DNA from: Carboxylicivirga mesophila
GTDB taxonomy: Bacteria > Bacteroidota > Bacteroidia > Bacteroidales > Marinilabiliaceae
Length of the DNA stretch: 64,000 bases
Assembly: GCF_018271975.1 (NCBI RefSeq)
Contig: NZ_JAGUCN010000001.1
Location: 124,001 to 188,000 of the forward strand
Direction of reading: 5' to 3'
The notes under the pieces are model-generated. The model was not told where the DNA came from. It made no database searches and saw nothing but the letters and a program-made list of their open reading frames with translations. Position 1 is the stretch's first letter. The number at the start of each line of letters is the position of its first letter. Shown piece after piece: positions 36,370-45,824 of this stretch. A program made the translations under genes and the position numbers.

Positions 36370-36438
36370 ATGAGATGTTTATTGGTGTTGAAAATGAATG
36401 GGTTATGAGGTATTGTTTTCGTCGTCTTTCAGACTGAA

Positions 36439-36607
36439 GCTGGCGCGGATTTGAAATCCGTGCCAATTACTTAACAACAAACACATCTAATAAGCCTTTT
36501 GCCTCCACTATAATCATGTGCACTGCTTAAACATTCTAAAGTCGTGATTACTTGTGTTGTTTTGTGTTTTGTTTTAGGAGCACGGATTGGAAATCCGCGC
36601 TAGCGGA
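36439..36607. repeat. REP-like inverted pair
   Basis: The left unit (36439-36464) contains GCGCGGATTTGAAATCCGTGC. The right unit (36580-36607) is its inverse, GCACGGATTGGAAATCCGCGC followed by TAGCGGA. The spacer is about 115 bases. It is the same family as 33155-33346. The rest of this gap, to 36880, holds a T-tailed hairpin near 36751-36784 built of AGCT words and the hutU promoter region, where no clear -33/-7 pair was found. Confidence 0.65.
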
Positions 36608-36880
36608 GAGAATTTTGATTATAATCCCCCATCGCCTTTCAGGCACTTCCCCAAGGGGAAGATATAAAAGAATGATAGCTACATCTAGATAATCAATGCT
36701 CTTCTTGGAGAAGCAGTTGAAAGACTGTGGGGGGGCATAGTGTTTTGTGCTGTCAGCTAGAAGCTAATAGCTATCAGCTTTTTTCAAAACCTGATTTTAC
36801 TCAATTTGCCTTTTGTCATGTATATAAGCTGAATATGGTTGTAATTTCGCTCAAAATCGAAAAATTAAAACTTACCATAT

Positions 36881-38887
36881 ATGGATACACAAGCGTTTCA
36901 AGCAGCAATTTTAGAGGGGATTCCTGAAGTGTTGCCGGCTCCAAAAGCTTATGAGCCAAACATTAACCACGCGCCAAAGCGTAAGGAGATATTAACCGAA
37001 GAAGAGAAGAAACTGGCGCTAAAGAATGCCTTACGGTATTTCCCGGAAAAGGATCATGCCGAGCTGGCACCTGAATTCCTGGAAGAGCTTAATACTTACG
37101 GACGTATTTATATGTATCGCCTGCGTCCTGATTATGAGATGAAAGCACGCCATCTGGAACAATTTCCTCATCAATCACGTCAGGCAGCTGCTATCATGCT
37201 GATGATTCAGAATAACCTGGATTATGCTGTGGCACAGCACCCGCACGAGCTGATTACTTATGGAGGTAATGGAGCTGTTTTCCAGAACTGGGCACAGTAC
37301 CGCTTATGTATGCAGTACCTGGCTACCATGACTGATGAGCAGACCTTGGTGATGTATTCGGGACATCCAATGGGCTTGTATCCATCACATAAAGATGCAC
37401 CACGCGTGGTAGTAACTAACGGAATGATGATTCCGAACTACTCCAAGCCGGATGACTGGGAGAAATTCAATGCCCTGGGAGTTACTCAATATGGTCAGAT
37501 GACTGCCGGTTCGTTTATGTATATTGGTCCACAGGGTATTGTGCATGGCACAACCATTACTGTTTTAAATGCAGGACGTAAGATTTCAGGAGGAAAAACT
37601 GATTTGGCCGGTAAGCTGTTTATCACGGCTGGTTTGGGCGGTATGTCAGGTGCTCAGCCAAAAGCCGGTAACATTGCCGGTGTTATCAGTATCACCGCTG
37701 AGGTGAATCCAAAGGCTACTCATACGCGCCACTCACAGGGCTGGGTTGATGAGGTGATTGCAGATTTGGATGAACTGGTAGCACGTGTCGAAAAAGCGAA
37801 GGCAGCCAAAGAAGTGGTGTCTATTGCCTACCAGGGTAACGTGGTGGATGTTTGGGAGAAATTTGCCGAAGAAGGTATCCATGTGGATTTAGGTTCTGAT
37901 CAGACTTCGTTGCACAATCCATGGGCAGGTGGTTACTACCCTGTTGGCTTGTCGTTTGAAGAGTCAAACAAAATGATGGCCGAAAATCCTGAACTGTTCA
38001 AAGAGAAAGTTCAGGAGAGCCTGCGTCGTCATGTGGCGGCGGTCAACAAGTGCACCAATAATGGCATGTATTTCTTCGATTACGGTAACGCCTTCTTGTT
38101 GGAGTCGAGCCGTGCAGGAGCTGATATTATGAATGAGAAGGGTGACTTTAAATATCCTTCTTACGTGCAGGATATCATGGGGCCTATGTGCTTCGATTAC
38201 GGTTTTGGTCCGTTCCGTTGGGTGTGTGCCAGCAACGATCCAAAAGATTTGGAAATAACTGACCAGATAGCTACTGACGTGCTGGAAGAATTGATGAAAG
38301 AATCACCAGCTGAGATACAACAGCAGATGGCTGATAATATCCTATGGATTAAGGAAGCCGGTAAAAACAAGATGGTGGTTGGTTCGCAGGCGCGTATCCT
38401 GTATGCCGATGCCGAAGGACGTATGCGCATTGCAGCAGCATTCAATAAAGCTATTGCTGAAGGACGTATCTCTGCACCAGTCGTATTAGGCCGCGATCAC
38501 CACGATGTGTCGGGTACCGATAGCCCATACCGTGAAACATCGAACATTTATGATGGCTCACAATTTACAGCTGACATGGCAGTGCAAAATGTTATTGGTG
38601 ACTCTTTCCGTGGCGCTACCTGGGTGTCTATCCACAATGGTGGAGGCGTAGGTTGGGGTGAAGTAATGAACGGTGGCTTTGGTATGGTGCTGGATGGCTC
38701 TGATGATGCTCACCGCAGACTGACCAACATGCTGTTCTGGGATGTAAATAACGGTATCTCGCGTCGTAGCTGGGCACGTAACGAAGGCGCTATTTTTGCC
38801 ATTAAACGTGCCATGGATGCTAATCCTCAGTTAAAGGTGACCATCCCTAATCTCACTGACGATAAGTTCATCGACAGCTTATTCTAG
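36881..38887 (+). CDS. hutU: Urocanate hydratase
   Basis: Converts urocanate to 4-imidazolone-5-propionate in histidine breakdown, using tightly bound NAD as an electrophile. At 668 residues it is the long form seen in Bacteroidota. Clear urocanase signatures are LITYGGNGAVFQNWAQY, YSGHPMGLYPSH, MTAGSFMYIGPQGIVHGTT, GGMSGAQPKAGN for NAD binding, DVGSDQTSLHNPW-type residues (here DLGSDQTSLHNP) and SGTDSPYRETSNI. No hutH or hutI is adjacent. A terminator follows immediately. Confidence 0.97.
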   Translation: MDTQAFQAAILEGIPEVLPAPKAYEPNINHAPKRKEILTEEEKKLALKNALRYFPEKDHAELAPEFLEELNTYGRIYMYRLRPDYEMKARHLEQFPHQSRQAAAIMLMIQNNLDYAVAQHPHELITYGGNGAVFQNWAQYRLCMQYLATMTDEQTLVMYSGHPMGLYPSHKDAPRVVVTNGMMIPNYSKPDDWEKFNALGVTQYGQMTAGSFMYIGPQGIVHGTTITVLNAGRKISGGKTDLAGKLFITAGLGGMSGAQPKAGNIAGVISITAEVNPKATHTRHSQGWVDEVIADLDELVARVEKAKAAKEVVSIAYQGNVVDVWEKFAEEGIHVDLGSDQTSLHNPWAGGYYPVGLSFEESNKMMAENPELFKEKVQESLRRHVAAVNKCTNNGMYFFDYGNAFLLESSRAGADIMNEKGDFKYPSYVQDIMGPMCFDYGFGPFRWVCASNDPKDLEITDQIATDVLEELMKESPAEIQQQMADNILWIKEAGKNKMVVGSQARILYADAEGRMRIAAAFNKAIAEGRISAPVVLGRDHHDVSGTDSPYRETSNIYDGSQFTADMAVQNVIGDSFRGATWVSIHNGGGVGWGEVMNGGFGMVLDGSDDAHRRLTNMLFWDVNNGISRRSWARNEGAIFAIKRAMDANPQLKVTIPNLTDDKFIDSLF

Positions 38888-38915
38888 GATTCATTTAGCT
38901 TTAATATAGTTTAGT

Positions 38916-38947
38916 TGGGGGCTTGCCGGTGGGCAGGCCCTTTTTTT
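38916..38947 (+). terminator. Terminator after hutU
   Basis: GGGGCTTGCC and GGGCAGGCCC form a stem around GGT with a run of seven T on the plus strand, 29 bases past the hutU stop. Confidence 0.85.
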
Positions 38948-38950
38948 GAT

Positions 38951-38988
38951 CAAAAAAACTGCCACGCGACAAGCGCGTGACAGCTTTT
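38951..38988 (-). terminator. Terminator after the T9SS cargo gene
   Basis: On the minus strand GCTGTCACGCG and CGCGTGGCAGT form a stem around CTTGT, followed by seven T. It sits just past the stop of the minus-strand gene at 39010. Confidence 0.85.
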
Positions 38989-39009
38989 GAATTATTAGAG
39001 GGGAAAATC

Positions 39010-40605
39010 TTATTTCTTGATTACTTTTTGAGTAGTTGATGTACCATCCATAAATTTCACTTGTACAATATACATACCCTTTGGTAAGTTTGCCGTGCTT
39101 ACACGTTTACTGCCTGACTGGTCGTTCATAACAACTTGTCCGGCCGTATTAAACAGGATGATGTTTTGTAGCTCTTTTGTTCCCTTAATGTATAACTCGT
39201 TAGTAAATGGGTTTGGACTGATAACAACTTCGGATGCCTTTTGGCTATCTACGCTGGTTGGTGTATCAACCCCGGTGATTTCAATATTTTTAATTTGCCA
39301 CAAGTCAGCTCCGTCAGCAGAGCTCAGATACTTAAAAGCAAAATATACAGTGCCACTTATTGCAGAAACATCAATATAGCCAGAATGTGTAAAGGTTGTG
39401 GATGTGGCAAAAGTTGCACTCAAGGTATTCCAGGTTGAACCAGTTGGATCTCCTGTACCAGAATAATCTGTTGAATAGTATACTTCAAGACTGGAATTAA
39501 CATTGTCATAATTGACTGAAGACTCAAATACAAATAATTCTTCTGTTGTATTATCCATATTAATGGCATTGGTGATTAACCAATCTTCTTCAGCTTCCAT
39601 GTTTTGATTATCGTAGCCATTCATTTGTGCATAGTCACTATAGGCTGTCCATTGTTTGTTGGCTCCGAGTACACTATATTGGAATGTGCTATTAAATTGG
39701 GAACCAGAGAAATCTTCCCATAATAATTCGGTGTCGTGCCCGTCAATTATAAAAGCGGTTGACTCATCTGATACCGATGAATTATCTGCATCAACAACTC
39801 TTAGCTTGTAGCCGTCCCATGAAAAGGCATTAGCAGGAATAGTAAAGTCATACTCATTGTCCCCATCGGGTGAAGCAATATTGTCAGTGATTTGTTCCCA
39901 CTTAGATTCCTGAGTCCAAACCTCAAAATAGACATTTGAAACATTGGTTGAGTTCCACATGAACTTAACAACTTGTCCGGCAGTATAATTTTCACCACCA
40001 GCTGGAGATGTTAATTCAACAGTACCAACGACGGTTGAAAAAGTGTGTGAGCCAAGGTAACTGGCTTCATCTTGGTCGTATACATTCCATTCAGACACAA
40101 GTGTGGGAAAACCCGATGTAGGATTTGTTGTAACACCGCCACTAACAGAAGCCTTTCTTACAAGTGTTTTATTTGCGGTTGAATGCGCTCCGTCTGTCCA
40201 AGCGCTCCCGGGGTCCTCTCCAATGCAACCAAAGATATCAACATAACTGTCAGTTGATACTTTTTTTAAAGCTATTGCGTCATCTCCATTGAAATAGGTA
40301 ACCGTTGAGGTTGTGTTAGCCGAATTGTAAATATCTGCACTTGCATTAGCAATTACATATACGGCATTGTCAGCTAGATCAATATTTTCTAAATCAAGTG
40401 TGTTTCCTGGCGTGGATGAACCGTTTGAAAACAATATTACTTGATAATCAGATAGGTTAACAGGTGCGCCTGTACCATTAAAAATTTCAATGTACTTGTT
40501 GTTGCTTGAGCCTTCTATATACTCTGAAAAGAAAAGGTCACTGGCTTGGGAAAAGCCTGAAAGTGGGATTAGAGAAATTAATAAAAAGAGTAAAAACTTT
40601 TTCAT
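39010..40605 (-). CDS. T9SS cargo protein with lamin-tail and choice-of-anchor J domains
   Basis: An exported multidomain protein of about 531 residues. The ATG at 40605 (MKKFLLFLLISLIPLSGFSQ) gives a clean signal peptide; the frame extends 17 residues further. After it comes a lamin-tail domain (about 20-130, FFSEYIEGSSNNKYIEIFN), an Ig/PKD-like domain, and a choice-of-anchor J segment (about 290-440, DTELLWEDFSGSQF). The C-terminal 75 residues form a type A sorting domain (SPNPFTNELYI ... GQVVMN ... LPKGMYIVQV ... QKVIKK). It should be carried across the outer membrane by the type IX secretion system. Substrate or partner is unknown. Confidence 0.88.
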   Translation of the reverse strand: MKKFLLFLLISLIPLSGFSQASDLFFSEYIEGSSNNKYIEIFNGTGAPVNLSDYQVILFSNGSSTPGNTLDLENIDLADNAVYVIANASADIYNSANTTSTVTYFNGDDAIALKKVSTDSYVDIFGCIGEDPGSAWTDGAHSTANKTLVRKASVSGGVTTNPTSGFPTLVSEWNVYDQDEASYLGSHTFSTVVGTVELTSPAGGENYTAGQVVKFMWNSTNVSNVYFEVWTQESKWEQITDNIASPDGDNEYDFTIPANAFSWDGYKLRVVDADNSSVSDESTAFIIDGHDTELLWEDFSGSQFNSTFQYSVLGANKQWTAYSDYAQMNGYDNQNMEAEEDWLITNAINMDNTTEELFVFESSVNYDNVNSSLEVYYSTDYSGTGDPTGSTWNTLSATFATSTTFTHSGYIDVSAISGTVYFAFKYLSSADGADLWQIKNIEITGVDTPTSVDSQKASEVVISPNPFTNELYIKGTKELQNIILFNTAGQVVMNDQSGSKRVSTANLPKGMYIVQVKFMDGTSTTQKVIKK

Positions 40606-40841
40606 ATAAATGTGTTTTAGGTTAAAAGAAAAAAATATCAATACTAATATAAACAAAAATAGTATGAATGGAGGTGATTTAAGAACTTAAATATTAAGTA
40701 ATTATTAAGTATATGTAGACTAGTAGGTCTAGTTATCTTGCCAGCTGCGAGCTTGCGGTTGATCAGGCAATTTATAGTATTGACTGGCAGCCACGAAAGA
40801 ATTTATGTGGAGTGTTAAGTTTATGTAATGCGCAGCAGCGC

Positions 40842-42275
40842 TTATTGCTTAATTAAAGAGGCAATGGTGCGGGATATGTCTTGCTTGTACTCCCCGGTGT
40901 TTAGTTGATGCGCTTGTTGGAGGTATTGCTGAGCTTTGGTACTATCATTTTGACTCAAATAAATTTTAGCCGACTCTATTGCAGCATATGGACCGATATA
41001 GCGCTTATCATCCTGGCATAAGCTAATGACTATATCGTAGTCTTTCTGCGCATCCTGGTGCTTATTAAGTGCCTGATTGATGCGCCCCAGCCGATAATGA
41101 TACTCCGGCAGGTAATACCTACTCAACTGTGAAGTGTTTGAAGACATCAATGCTGCTTGTGCTTTCTCATAATAGCCGCCATCAAATAGCAGGCGTGCTT
41201 TAAGTAAGGTTACTGGCTCATCTGGCAATGCGACTAACTCTTTTTGCGCTTGCTTGTCGTTGGATGTTGAGAAGACGGTTTGTTGTTTCGCAAGCATTAT
41301 CAGACTATCCCGCTTGTTTAAATTCTGCTGAATATGCCACCACCAGGCCTGACGCATCAGGGCATCTGTCCGAAAGGATTGTCCTTTGTAGAGCTTAGTA
41401 AAAGTATGCAGAGAGTTGGTGGCTGCACTATCCAGTTGATTTAATAATAAGCGGCCTTTCACATGGTACAACAATGGAAAGGCCTGGTAAGTCTGATAAG
41501 GAAGATTTTCGACATAGCTTAAGCCTTCAGTGCCCAATTGTTTTTTAATAGCTAAAGATGCTATAACGAATGATAGAACAGGCGAGTGAAGGTTTTGCGA
41601 AGAAGCCATTAACTGAATGATTTCTGTTTTGTCTGGTTCGCCAAATTTAAGCAGGCAGTAGGAGTAGGCCACCAATGCTTCCTGTCTGGCACCTTCGTTA
41701 AGATGACTATTTTGCAGGTTATTTCTCAGTAGTTGTAAACCTTTGTCAGCATCCCCCTGTAATCCGAATAGTGAAGCCCAGAAACGGTACTGCTCGGGTA
41801 TCTGACTCAGAAATACATTAAACAAGCCGTTTATCTTATCGTAGTCATATTGAAAATTAGCCCTATCGGCTCTCGCAAACACACGATGGGCTTTGTAAAA
41901 AGCACGCACGCCATCGGTGTACGCTTCGTTGCTCCAATACAACAGACTTTGCTGGATAAGGAGTGTGACCTGCATTAAATGAAAGCGCTCATCATCATTA
42001 AAATGAGTTTCGAAGTGTTTTAACCCTTGATGAAAGGAATTCGCGTGAATGGATTGCTCATTGGCCTGATAGGTCATGAAAAGCCCGTAGAGACGCAGGT
42101 ACTCATCTTCAATGGATGGGTTATTCCTGCTTTCGAATTGATGTAAGTTAGCCTGTGGCGTCTGGTAGATTTGATGCAGGGTTGCCTGACCTTGGGGTGA
42201 CAGCAGATAGGAGGATTGCCCGCTTAGCTGCAGTGCAAATGCTGTAATAAAAAAAACGGTCAGGATGTGTTTCAT
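40842..42275 (-). CDS. Exported TPR-rich protein of unknown function
   Basis: An exported protein of about 477 residues. The ATG at 42275 (MKHILTVFFITAFALQLSGQ) opens a signal peptide; the open frame runs 9 residues further upstream. The mature part is alpha-helical with degenerate TPR-like repeats, clearest at about 355-475 (YYEKAQAALMSSNTSQLSR, HYRLGRINQALNKHQDAQKD, and ESAKIYLSQNDSTKAQQYLQ). Such proteins usually mediate protein contacts; no catalytic motif is visible. It is separated from the zinc-ribbon operon by a terminator. Confidence 0.65.
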   Translation of the reverse strand: MKHILTVFFITAFALQLSGQSSYLLSPQGQATLHQIYQTPQANLHQFESRNNPSIEDEYLRLYGLFMTYQANEQSIHANSFHQGLKHFETHFNDDERFHLMQVTLLIQQSLLYWSNEAYTDGVRAFYKAHRVFARADRANFQYDYDKINGLFNVFLSQIPEQYRFWASLFGLQGDADKGLQLLRNNLQNSHLNEGARQEALVAYSYCLLKFGEPDKTEIIQLMASSQNLHSPVLSFVIASLAIKKQLGTEGLSYVENLPYQTYQAFPLLYHVKGRLLLNQLDSAATNSLHTFTKLYKGQSFRTDALMRQAWWWHIQQNLNKRDSLIMLAKQQTVFSTSNDKQAQKELVALPDEPVTLLKARLLFDGGYYEKAQAALMSSNTSQLSRYYLPEYHYRLGRINQALNKHQDAQKDYDIVISLCQDDKRYIGPYAAIESAKIYLSQNDSTKAQQYLQQAHQLNTGEYKQDISRTIASLIKQ

Positions 42276-42312
42276 GCGTTTGTTTTGCATTAAAAATAGC
42301 AAAAGCTACAAA

Positions 42313-42339
42313 CAAAAACAGCCGGAACAAGTCCGGCTG
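42313..42339 (-). terminator. Terminator of the MerR-Nif3-zinc ribbon operon
   Basis: A perfect 8-bp stem CAGCCGGA / TCCGGCTG with a 5-base loop, followed on the minus strand by TTTTTGTTT, lies 25 bases past the zinc-ribbon gene stop. Confidence 0.85.
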
Positions 42340-42363
42340 CTTTATATTTATTATCGAATATGC

Positions 42364-43128
42364 TTATTCTACAGTATCACCCATGGCACCGTCAACCAAA
42401 ATACGGCCACAATATTCGCAAACAATGATCTTTTTGCGAGAAGCGATATCCATCTGGCGCTGAGGTGGAATTTTGTTAAAGCAACCACCACATGCATCAC
42501 GCTCAACAGTTACAACGGCCAGTCCGTTACGGGCATTCTTGCGGATGCGCTTAAAGGCTACCTGAAGACGTTCCGGAATAACGTTCATAATGTCAGAAGA
42601 CTTCTGAATCAGGCGTTCCTCTTCAACCTGAGTTTCGCCAACGATTTCTTCCAACTCTTTCTTTTTGGCATCCAGGTCAGCTTTACGCTCTTCTAAAAGA
42701 GTTTTAGATGACTCGCCAATTTCTTTTTTATTCTTCAGTTCAGCAGTAAATTCTTTAATGCGTTTTTCGCAAAGCTCGATTTCCAACTTCTGGAACTCAA
42801 TCTCTTTAGATAAAGAATCGAACTCGCGGTTGTTACGCACGTTGCCTTGCTGAGCCTCATATTTCTTAATTAATAAGTCAGCTTCTTTAATCTCGTTTTT
42901 CTTACTCAGGATGGCGTCATTTAATTTCTTAACCTCCCCATCAAGGTTGGCCATACGGGTATCAAGCCCCTCAATTTCGTCCTCCAAATCCTGCACTTCC
43001 AAAGGAAGTTCTCCTCTTAACGTACGAATCTTGTCGATCGACGACTCCACACTCTGAAGGTCATAAAGAGCTTTTAATCTTTCCTCTACCGTCATTTCTG
43101 GTGCATTTGCTTTTGAATCTGTTGCCAT
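42364..43128 (-). CDS. Coiled-coil zinc-ribbon protein (CT398/zf-RING_7 type)
   Basis: A 254-residue protein with a long antiparallel coiled coil (about 10-185; DLEDEIEGLDTRMANLDGEVK in part) and a C-terminal zinc ribbon at about 200-245 with Cys pairs CGGC and CEYC separated by a basic stretch. It matches the C4-type zinc-ribbon family (PF02591), linked to nucleic-acid binding or RNA polymerase/secretion roles in other bacteria. The gene follows the Nif3-like gene with a four-base gap, an arrangement conserved in Bacteroidota. Confidence 0.88.
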   Translation of the reverse strand: MATDSKANAPEMTVEERLKALYDLQSVESSIDKIRTLRGELPLEVQDLEDEIEGLDTRMANLDGEVKKLNDAILSKKNEIKEADLLIKKYEAQQGNVRNNREFDSLSKEIEFQKLEIELCEKRIKEFTAELKNKKEIGESSKTLLEERKADLDAKKKELEEIVGETQVEEERLIQKSSDIMNVIPERLQVAFKRIRKNARNGLAVVTVERDACGGCFNKIPPQRQMDIASRKKIIVCEYCGRILVDGAMGDTVE

Positions 43129-43132
43129 GCTG

Positions 43133-44227
43133 TTATAAATAATTTACGGGATTGGTATTCACGTTTGATAAATGGATTGCAAAATTAGAGAATTTTTTTG
43201 TAAGTAACTCAAAAAAAACTTCTTTAGTGTACTGTTCGCTCTCAAAATGTCCGATATCAGCAATTAGAATACGGTCTTCGGCGTCGGCAAACTGATGATA
43301 TTTAAAATCACCGGTAATAAACACATCTGCTTTTTCGGCTATGGCTTTACCCAACAGGAAGCTGCCCGAACCACCACATACGGCCACACGCTTCACTGGT
43401 TTATTCAGCAGGTTGGTGTAGCGAACACATCCTGCATTGAATTTATTCTTCACCCGGTTAAGAAACGTGGCTTCATCAACTTCATCAGGTAAATCGCCCA
43501 CCATACCTATTCCGGCAGAGGGCCATTCATTGGCCAATGGGTAAAGGTCGTAGGCTACTTCTTCGTATGGATGAGCTTTCCACAGGGCACTTAGCACTTT
43601 CCCCTTCTGGTAGGCAGGCAGGATGGTTTCGATGCGCACTTCAGCTTCTGTATGAATTTGTCCTTTTTCACCCACATACGGCCTGGTATTGTCACCTGCT
43701 CTGAAGGTGCCTTGTCCATTTACATTGTAGCTGCAGGCGTCATAATTACCAATTTGACCGGCACCGGCAGCAAAAACAGCTTCGCGCACTTTTTCAGCAT
43801 GGTCGGCAGGTACAAATGTTACCAACTTAAGCAAGCTCTCTTTCTTGGGGGCAAGTATTTTACAGTTCTGGAGTCCCAGTTTTTCACACATGCGGCCACT
43901 CACCCCGTTAATCACCGAGTCGGCATTGGTGTGTGACGCATAAATAGCAATATTGTGTTGTATGGCTTTGATGACGATGCGTTCAGTAGCATTGCGGCCA
44001 TTAATTTTTTTTAGTCCCGAAAGCATAATCGGATGATGGGCCACCACCAGGTTACAGCCCAGGTCAATGGCTTCATCCATTACCTTTTCTGTAATATCCA
44101 AAGTGATAAGTACACCGGTTGCTTCTGTGGCGGCATTGCCCACCAACAGGCCAACATTATCAAAATCTTCCTTTAATGCTGAAGGGGCGAACTCTTCCAG
44201 TTCGTTTAAAATATCCTGAATCTGCAC
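43133..44227 (-). CDS. Nif3-like dinuclear metal centre protein (DUF34/YbgI)
   Basis: A 364-residue protein of the Nif3/YbgI (GTP cyclohydrolase I type 2) family that forms a hexameric ring with a two-metal site. Metal ligands are visible in VVAHHPIMLSG (His-His near 62), YASHTNADSV and, near the C-terminus, DIGHFESEQYTKE. A central insertion (about 130-235) with YPLANEWPS is the PII-like domain of the longer members. Function remains debated; roles in metal handling and repair of damaged metabolites have been suggested. It lies between merR and the zinc-ribbon gene. Confidence 0.92.
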   Translation of the reverse strand: MQIQDILNELEEFAPSALKEDFDNVGLLVGNAATEATGVLITLDITEKVMDEAIDLGCNLVVAHHPIMLSGLKKINGRNATERIVIKAIQHNIAIYASHTNADSVINGVSGRMCEKLGLQNCKILAPKKESLLKLVTFVPADHAEKVREAVFAAGAGQIGNYDACSYNVNGQGTFRAGDNTRPYVGEKGQIHTEAEVRIETILPAYQKGKVLSALWKAHPYEEVAYDLYPLANEWPSAGIGMVGDLPDEVDEATFLNRVKNKFNAGCVRYTNLLNKPVKRVAVCGGSGSFLLGKAIAEKADVFITGDFKYHQFADAEDRILIADIGHFESEQYTKEVFFELLTKKFSNFAIHLSNVNTNPVNYL

Positions 44228-44238
44228 AATTGACTGTC

Positions 44239-44577
44239 TTAATCTATATTATCACGGATTTCCACCAGTAACTCTCTGATGTCTTTAAGCTTTGATACCA
44301 CTTCGAAGTTATTAACCGTATCGTCATGGTTTTCTTTAAGCTTTTTTTGAGCGCCTTTAAGAGTCATTCCTTTTTCCTTCACCAGGTGAAATATGAGGTG
44401 GAAGTTATCTACATCCTTTGGAGTAAACAGGCGGTTGCCTTTTTTGTTTTTATGAGGCTTGATGATGTCAAACTCTTTTTCCCAGAAGCGGATGAGCGAG
44501 GTGTTAACATTAAACATCTCGGCTACCTCACCAATGGAATAGAACAATCTTTCAACTTTTTGCTCTTTATAAGGCAT
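44239..44577 (-). CDS. MerR-family transcription regulator
   Basis: A 112-residue regulator with an N-terminal winged helix (about 10-75): FYSIGEVAEMFNVNTSLIRFWEKEF, with the MerR wing motif HKNKKGNRLFTPKDV, and a short C-terminal dimer helix. It lacks an obvious metal- or drug-binding C-terminal part, so it resembles the short MerR proteins that lead the Nif3/zinc-ribbon operon in many Bacteroidota. Eleven bases separate it from the Nif3-like gene. Confidence 0.9.
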   Translation of the reverse strand: MPYKEQKVERLFYSIGEVAEMFNVNTSLIRFWEKEFDIIKPHKNKKGNRLFTPKDVDNFHLIFHLVKEKGMTLKGAQKKLKENHDDTVNNFEVVSKLKDIRELLVEIRDNID

Positions 44578-44705
44578 GATATAATTTTTACTACGTAGTT
44601 TTGAAATGCGCTAACACAATATTAGCGGTATTTTCGCGAAAAGCCAAATGGTGGCCATTCGCCTTGGTTCCAAAATTGTATCTTTAGCATCCTAATAGTT
44701 AGATT

Positions 44706-45824
44706 ATGCAAAAATTATCCCTGCTTTTGATTGGTGTGTTTGGTATCATTATTTCAGGCTTTTCGCAACAGAATAGCGGATTGTCGTTTATTGGAGTAGG
44801 GGATATGATGTTGGGTACCCACTTCCCATCTGCCGATTATTTACCACCGAATGATGATCCCTGGCCGTTGCTACATGAGGTGGCACCGGTATTTTCACAG
44901 GCGGATGTGGTGTTCGGTAACCTGGAAGGTGCTTTCCTGGATGAAGGGGATGTATTTAAGCGCTGTAAGGACATCACGAAGTGCTATGCCTTTAAAACAC
45001 CAACACGCTATGCGCCGGTGTTAAAAAGAGCAGGTTTTGATTTTGTGAGTGTTGCCAATAACCATATTAGGGATTTTGGACCAGCTGGACTCAAAACAAC
45101 CCGTAAGCTGCTGGATAGCTTGGATATTGCTTTTGCCGGACTGGTGGATAAGCCTTCTGTTATTAAGGAAATAAACGGACAGCGGGTAGGTATGTGTGCA
45201 TTTGCTCCCAACACCGGAACGGCTCAAATTGGCGACATTGCAGGTGCAGTGCGTATTGTTGAGGAGCTGGATGCACAGTGTGATTATGTGATAGTATCTT
45301 TTCATGGAGGGGCCGAAGGTAAAGCGCATATGCATGTTACAAGAGAAACAGAGACTTTCTACGGCGAAAACAGAGGTAACGTGTATGCTTTTGCCCATGC
45401 CGTGATTGATGCTGGTGCAGATATTGTTTTTGGACATGGCCCACATGTGCCGCGTTCCATTGAGATTTATAAAAATCGATTTATTGCCTACAGTTTGGGT
45501 AACTTCTGTACCTACAGCAGGTTTAACCTTTCCGGTCCTAATGCCTTATCGCCAGTGGTACAGGTGTGGACCAACAGCGATGGCTCATTTGTTAGGGGTA
45601 AAATCCATGCCTTCTACCAGATAAAGGGAAAAGGAACTTTACGAGATCCTGGAAATGCAGTGGTGTATAAAATGCGTGATCTTACCAAAATTGACTTTCC
45701 GGAATTAAACCATCTTTTACTCATTGATGATGATGGTGATTTCTACATGCCGTTTGAATCACCTATGCCATCTAAGAGCATAGGTTTTACTAATTATCAG
45801 GTAGAGGTGCCCAAACGACTCTAG
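44706..45824 (+). CDS. CapA/PgsA-family protein (metallophosphatase fold)
   Basis: A 372-residue exported protein with signal peptide (about 1-20, ending GFSQ). It has the PGA_cap (PF09587) pattern: SFIGVGDMMLG, VVFGNLEGAF, VANNHIRDFG (Asn-His), VVSFHGGAEG, FGHGPHVPRSIE and AYSLGNFCTYS. Members belong to the calcineurin-like metallophosphatase superfamily and include the CapA protein of poly-gamma-glutamate capsule synthesis, but many have no capsule role. No capBC genes are nearby. Its 3' end overlaps the convergent symporter gene by four bases. Confidence 0.85.
   Translation: MQKLSLLLIGVFGIIISGFSQQNSGLSFIGVGDMMLGTHFPSADYLPPNDDPWPLLHEVAPVFSQADVVFGNLEGAFLDEGDVFKRCKDITKCYAFKTPTRYAPVLKRAGFDFVSVANNHIRDFGPAGLKTTRKLLDSLDIAFAGLVDKPSVIKEINGQRVGMCAFAPNTGTAQIGDIAGAVRIVEELDAQCDYVIVSFHGGAEGKAHMHVTRETETFYGENRGNVYAFAHAVIDAGADIVFGHGPHVPRSIEIYKNRFIAYSLGNFCTYSRFNLSGPNALSPVVQVWTNSDGSFVRGKIHAFYQIKGKGTLRDPGNAVVYKMRDLTKIDFPELNHLLLIDDDGDFYMPFESPMPSKSIGFTNYQVEVPKRL

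Noticed and set aside
44706-45824. Capsule (poly-gamma-glutamate) synthesis locus
   Set aside because: Only a CapA-like protein is present; no capB or capC homologue is nearby.
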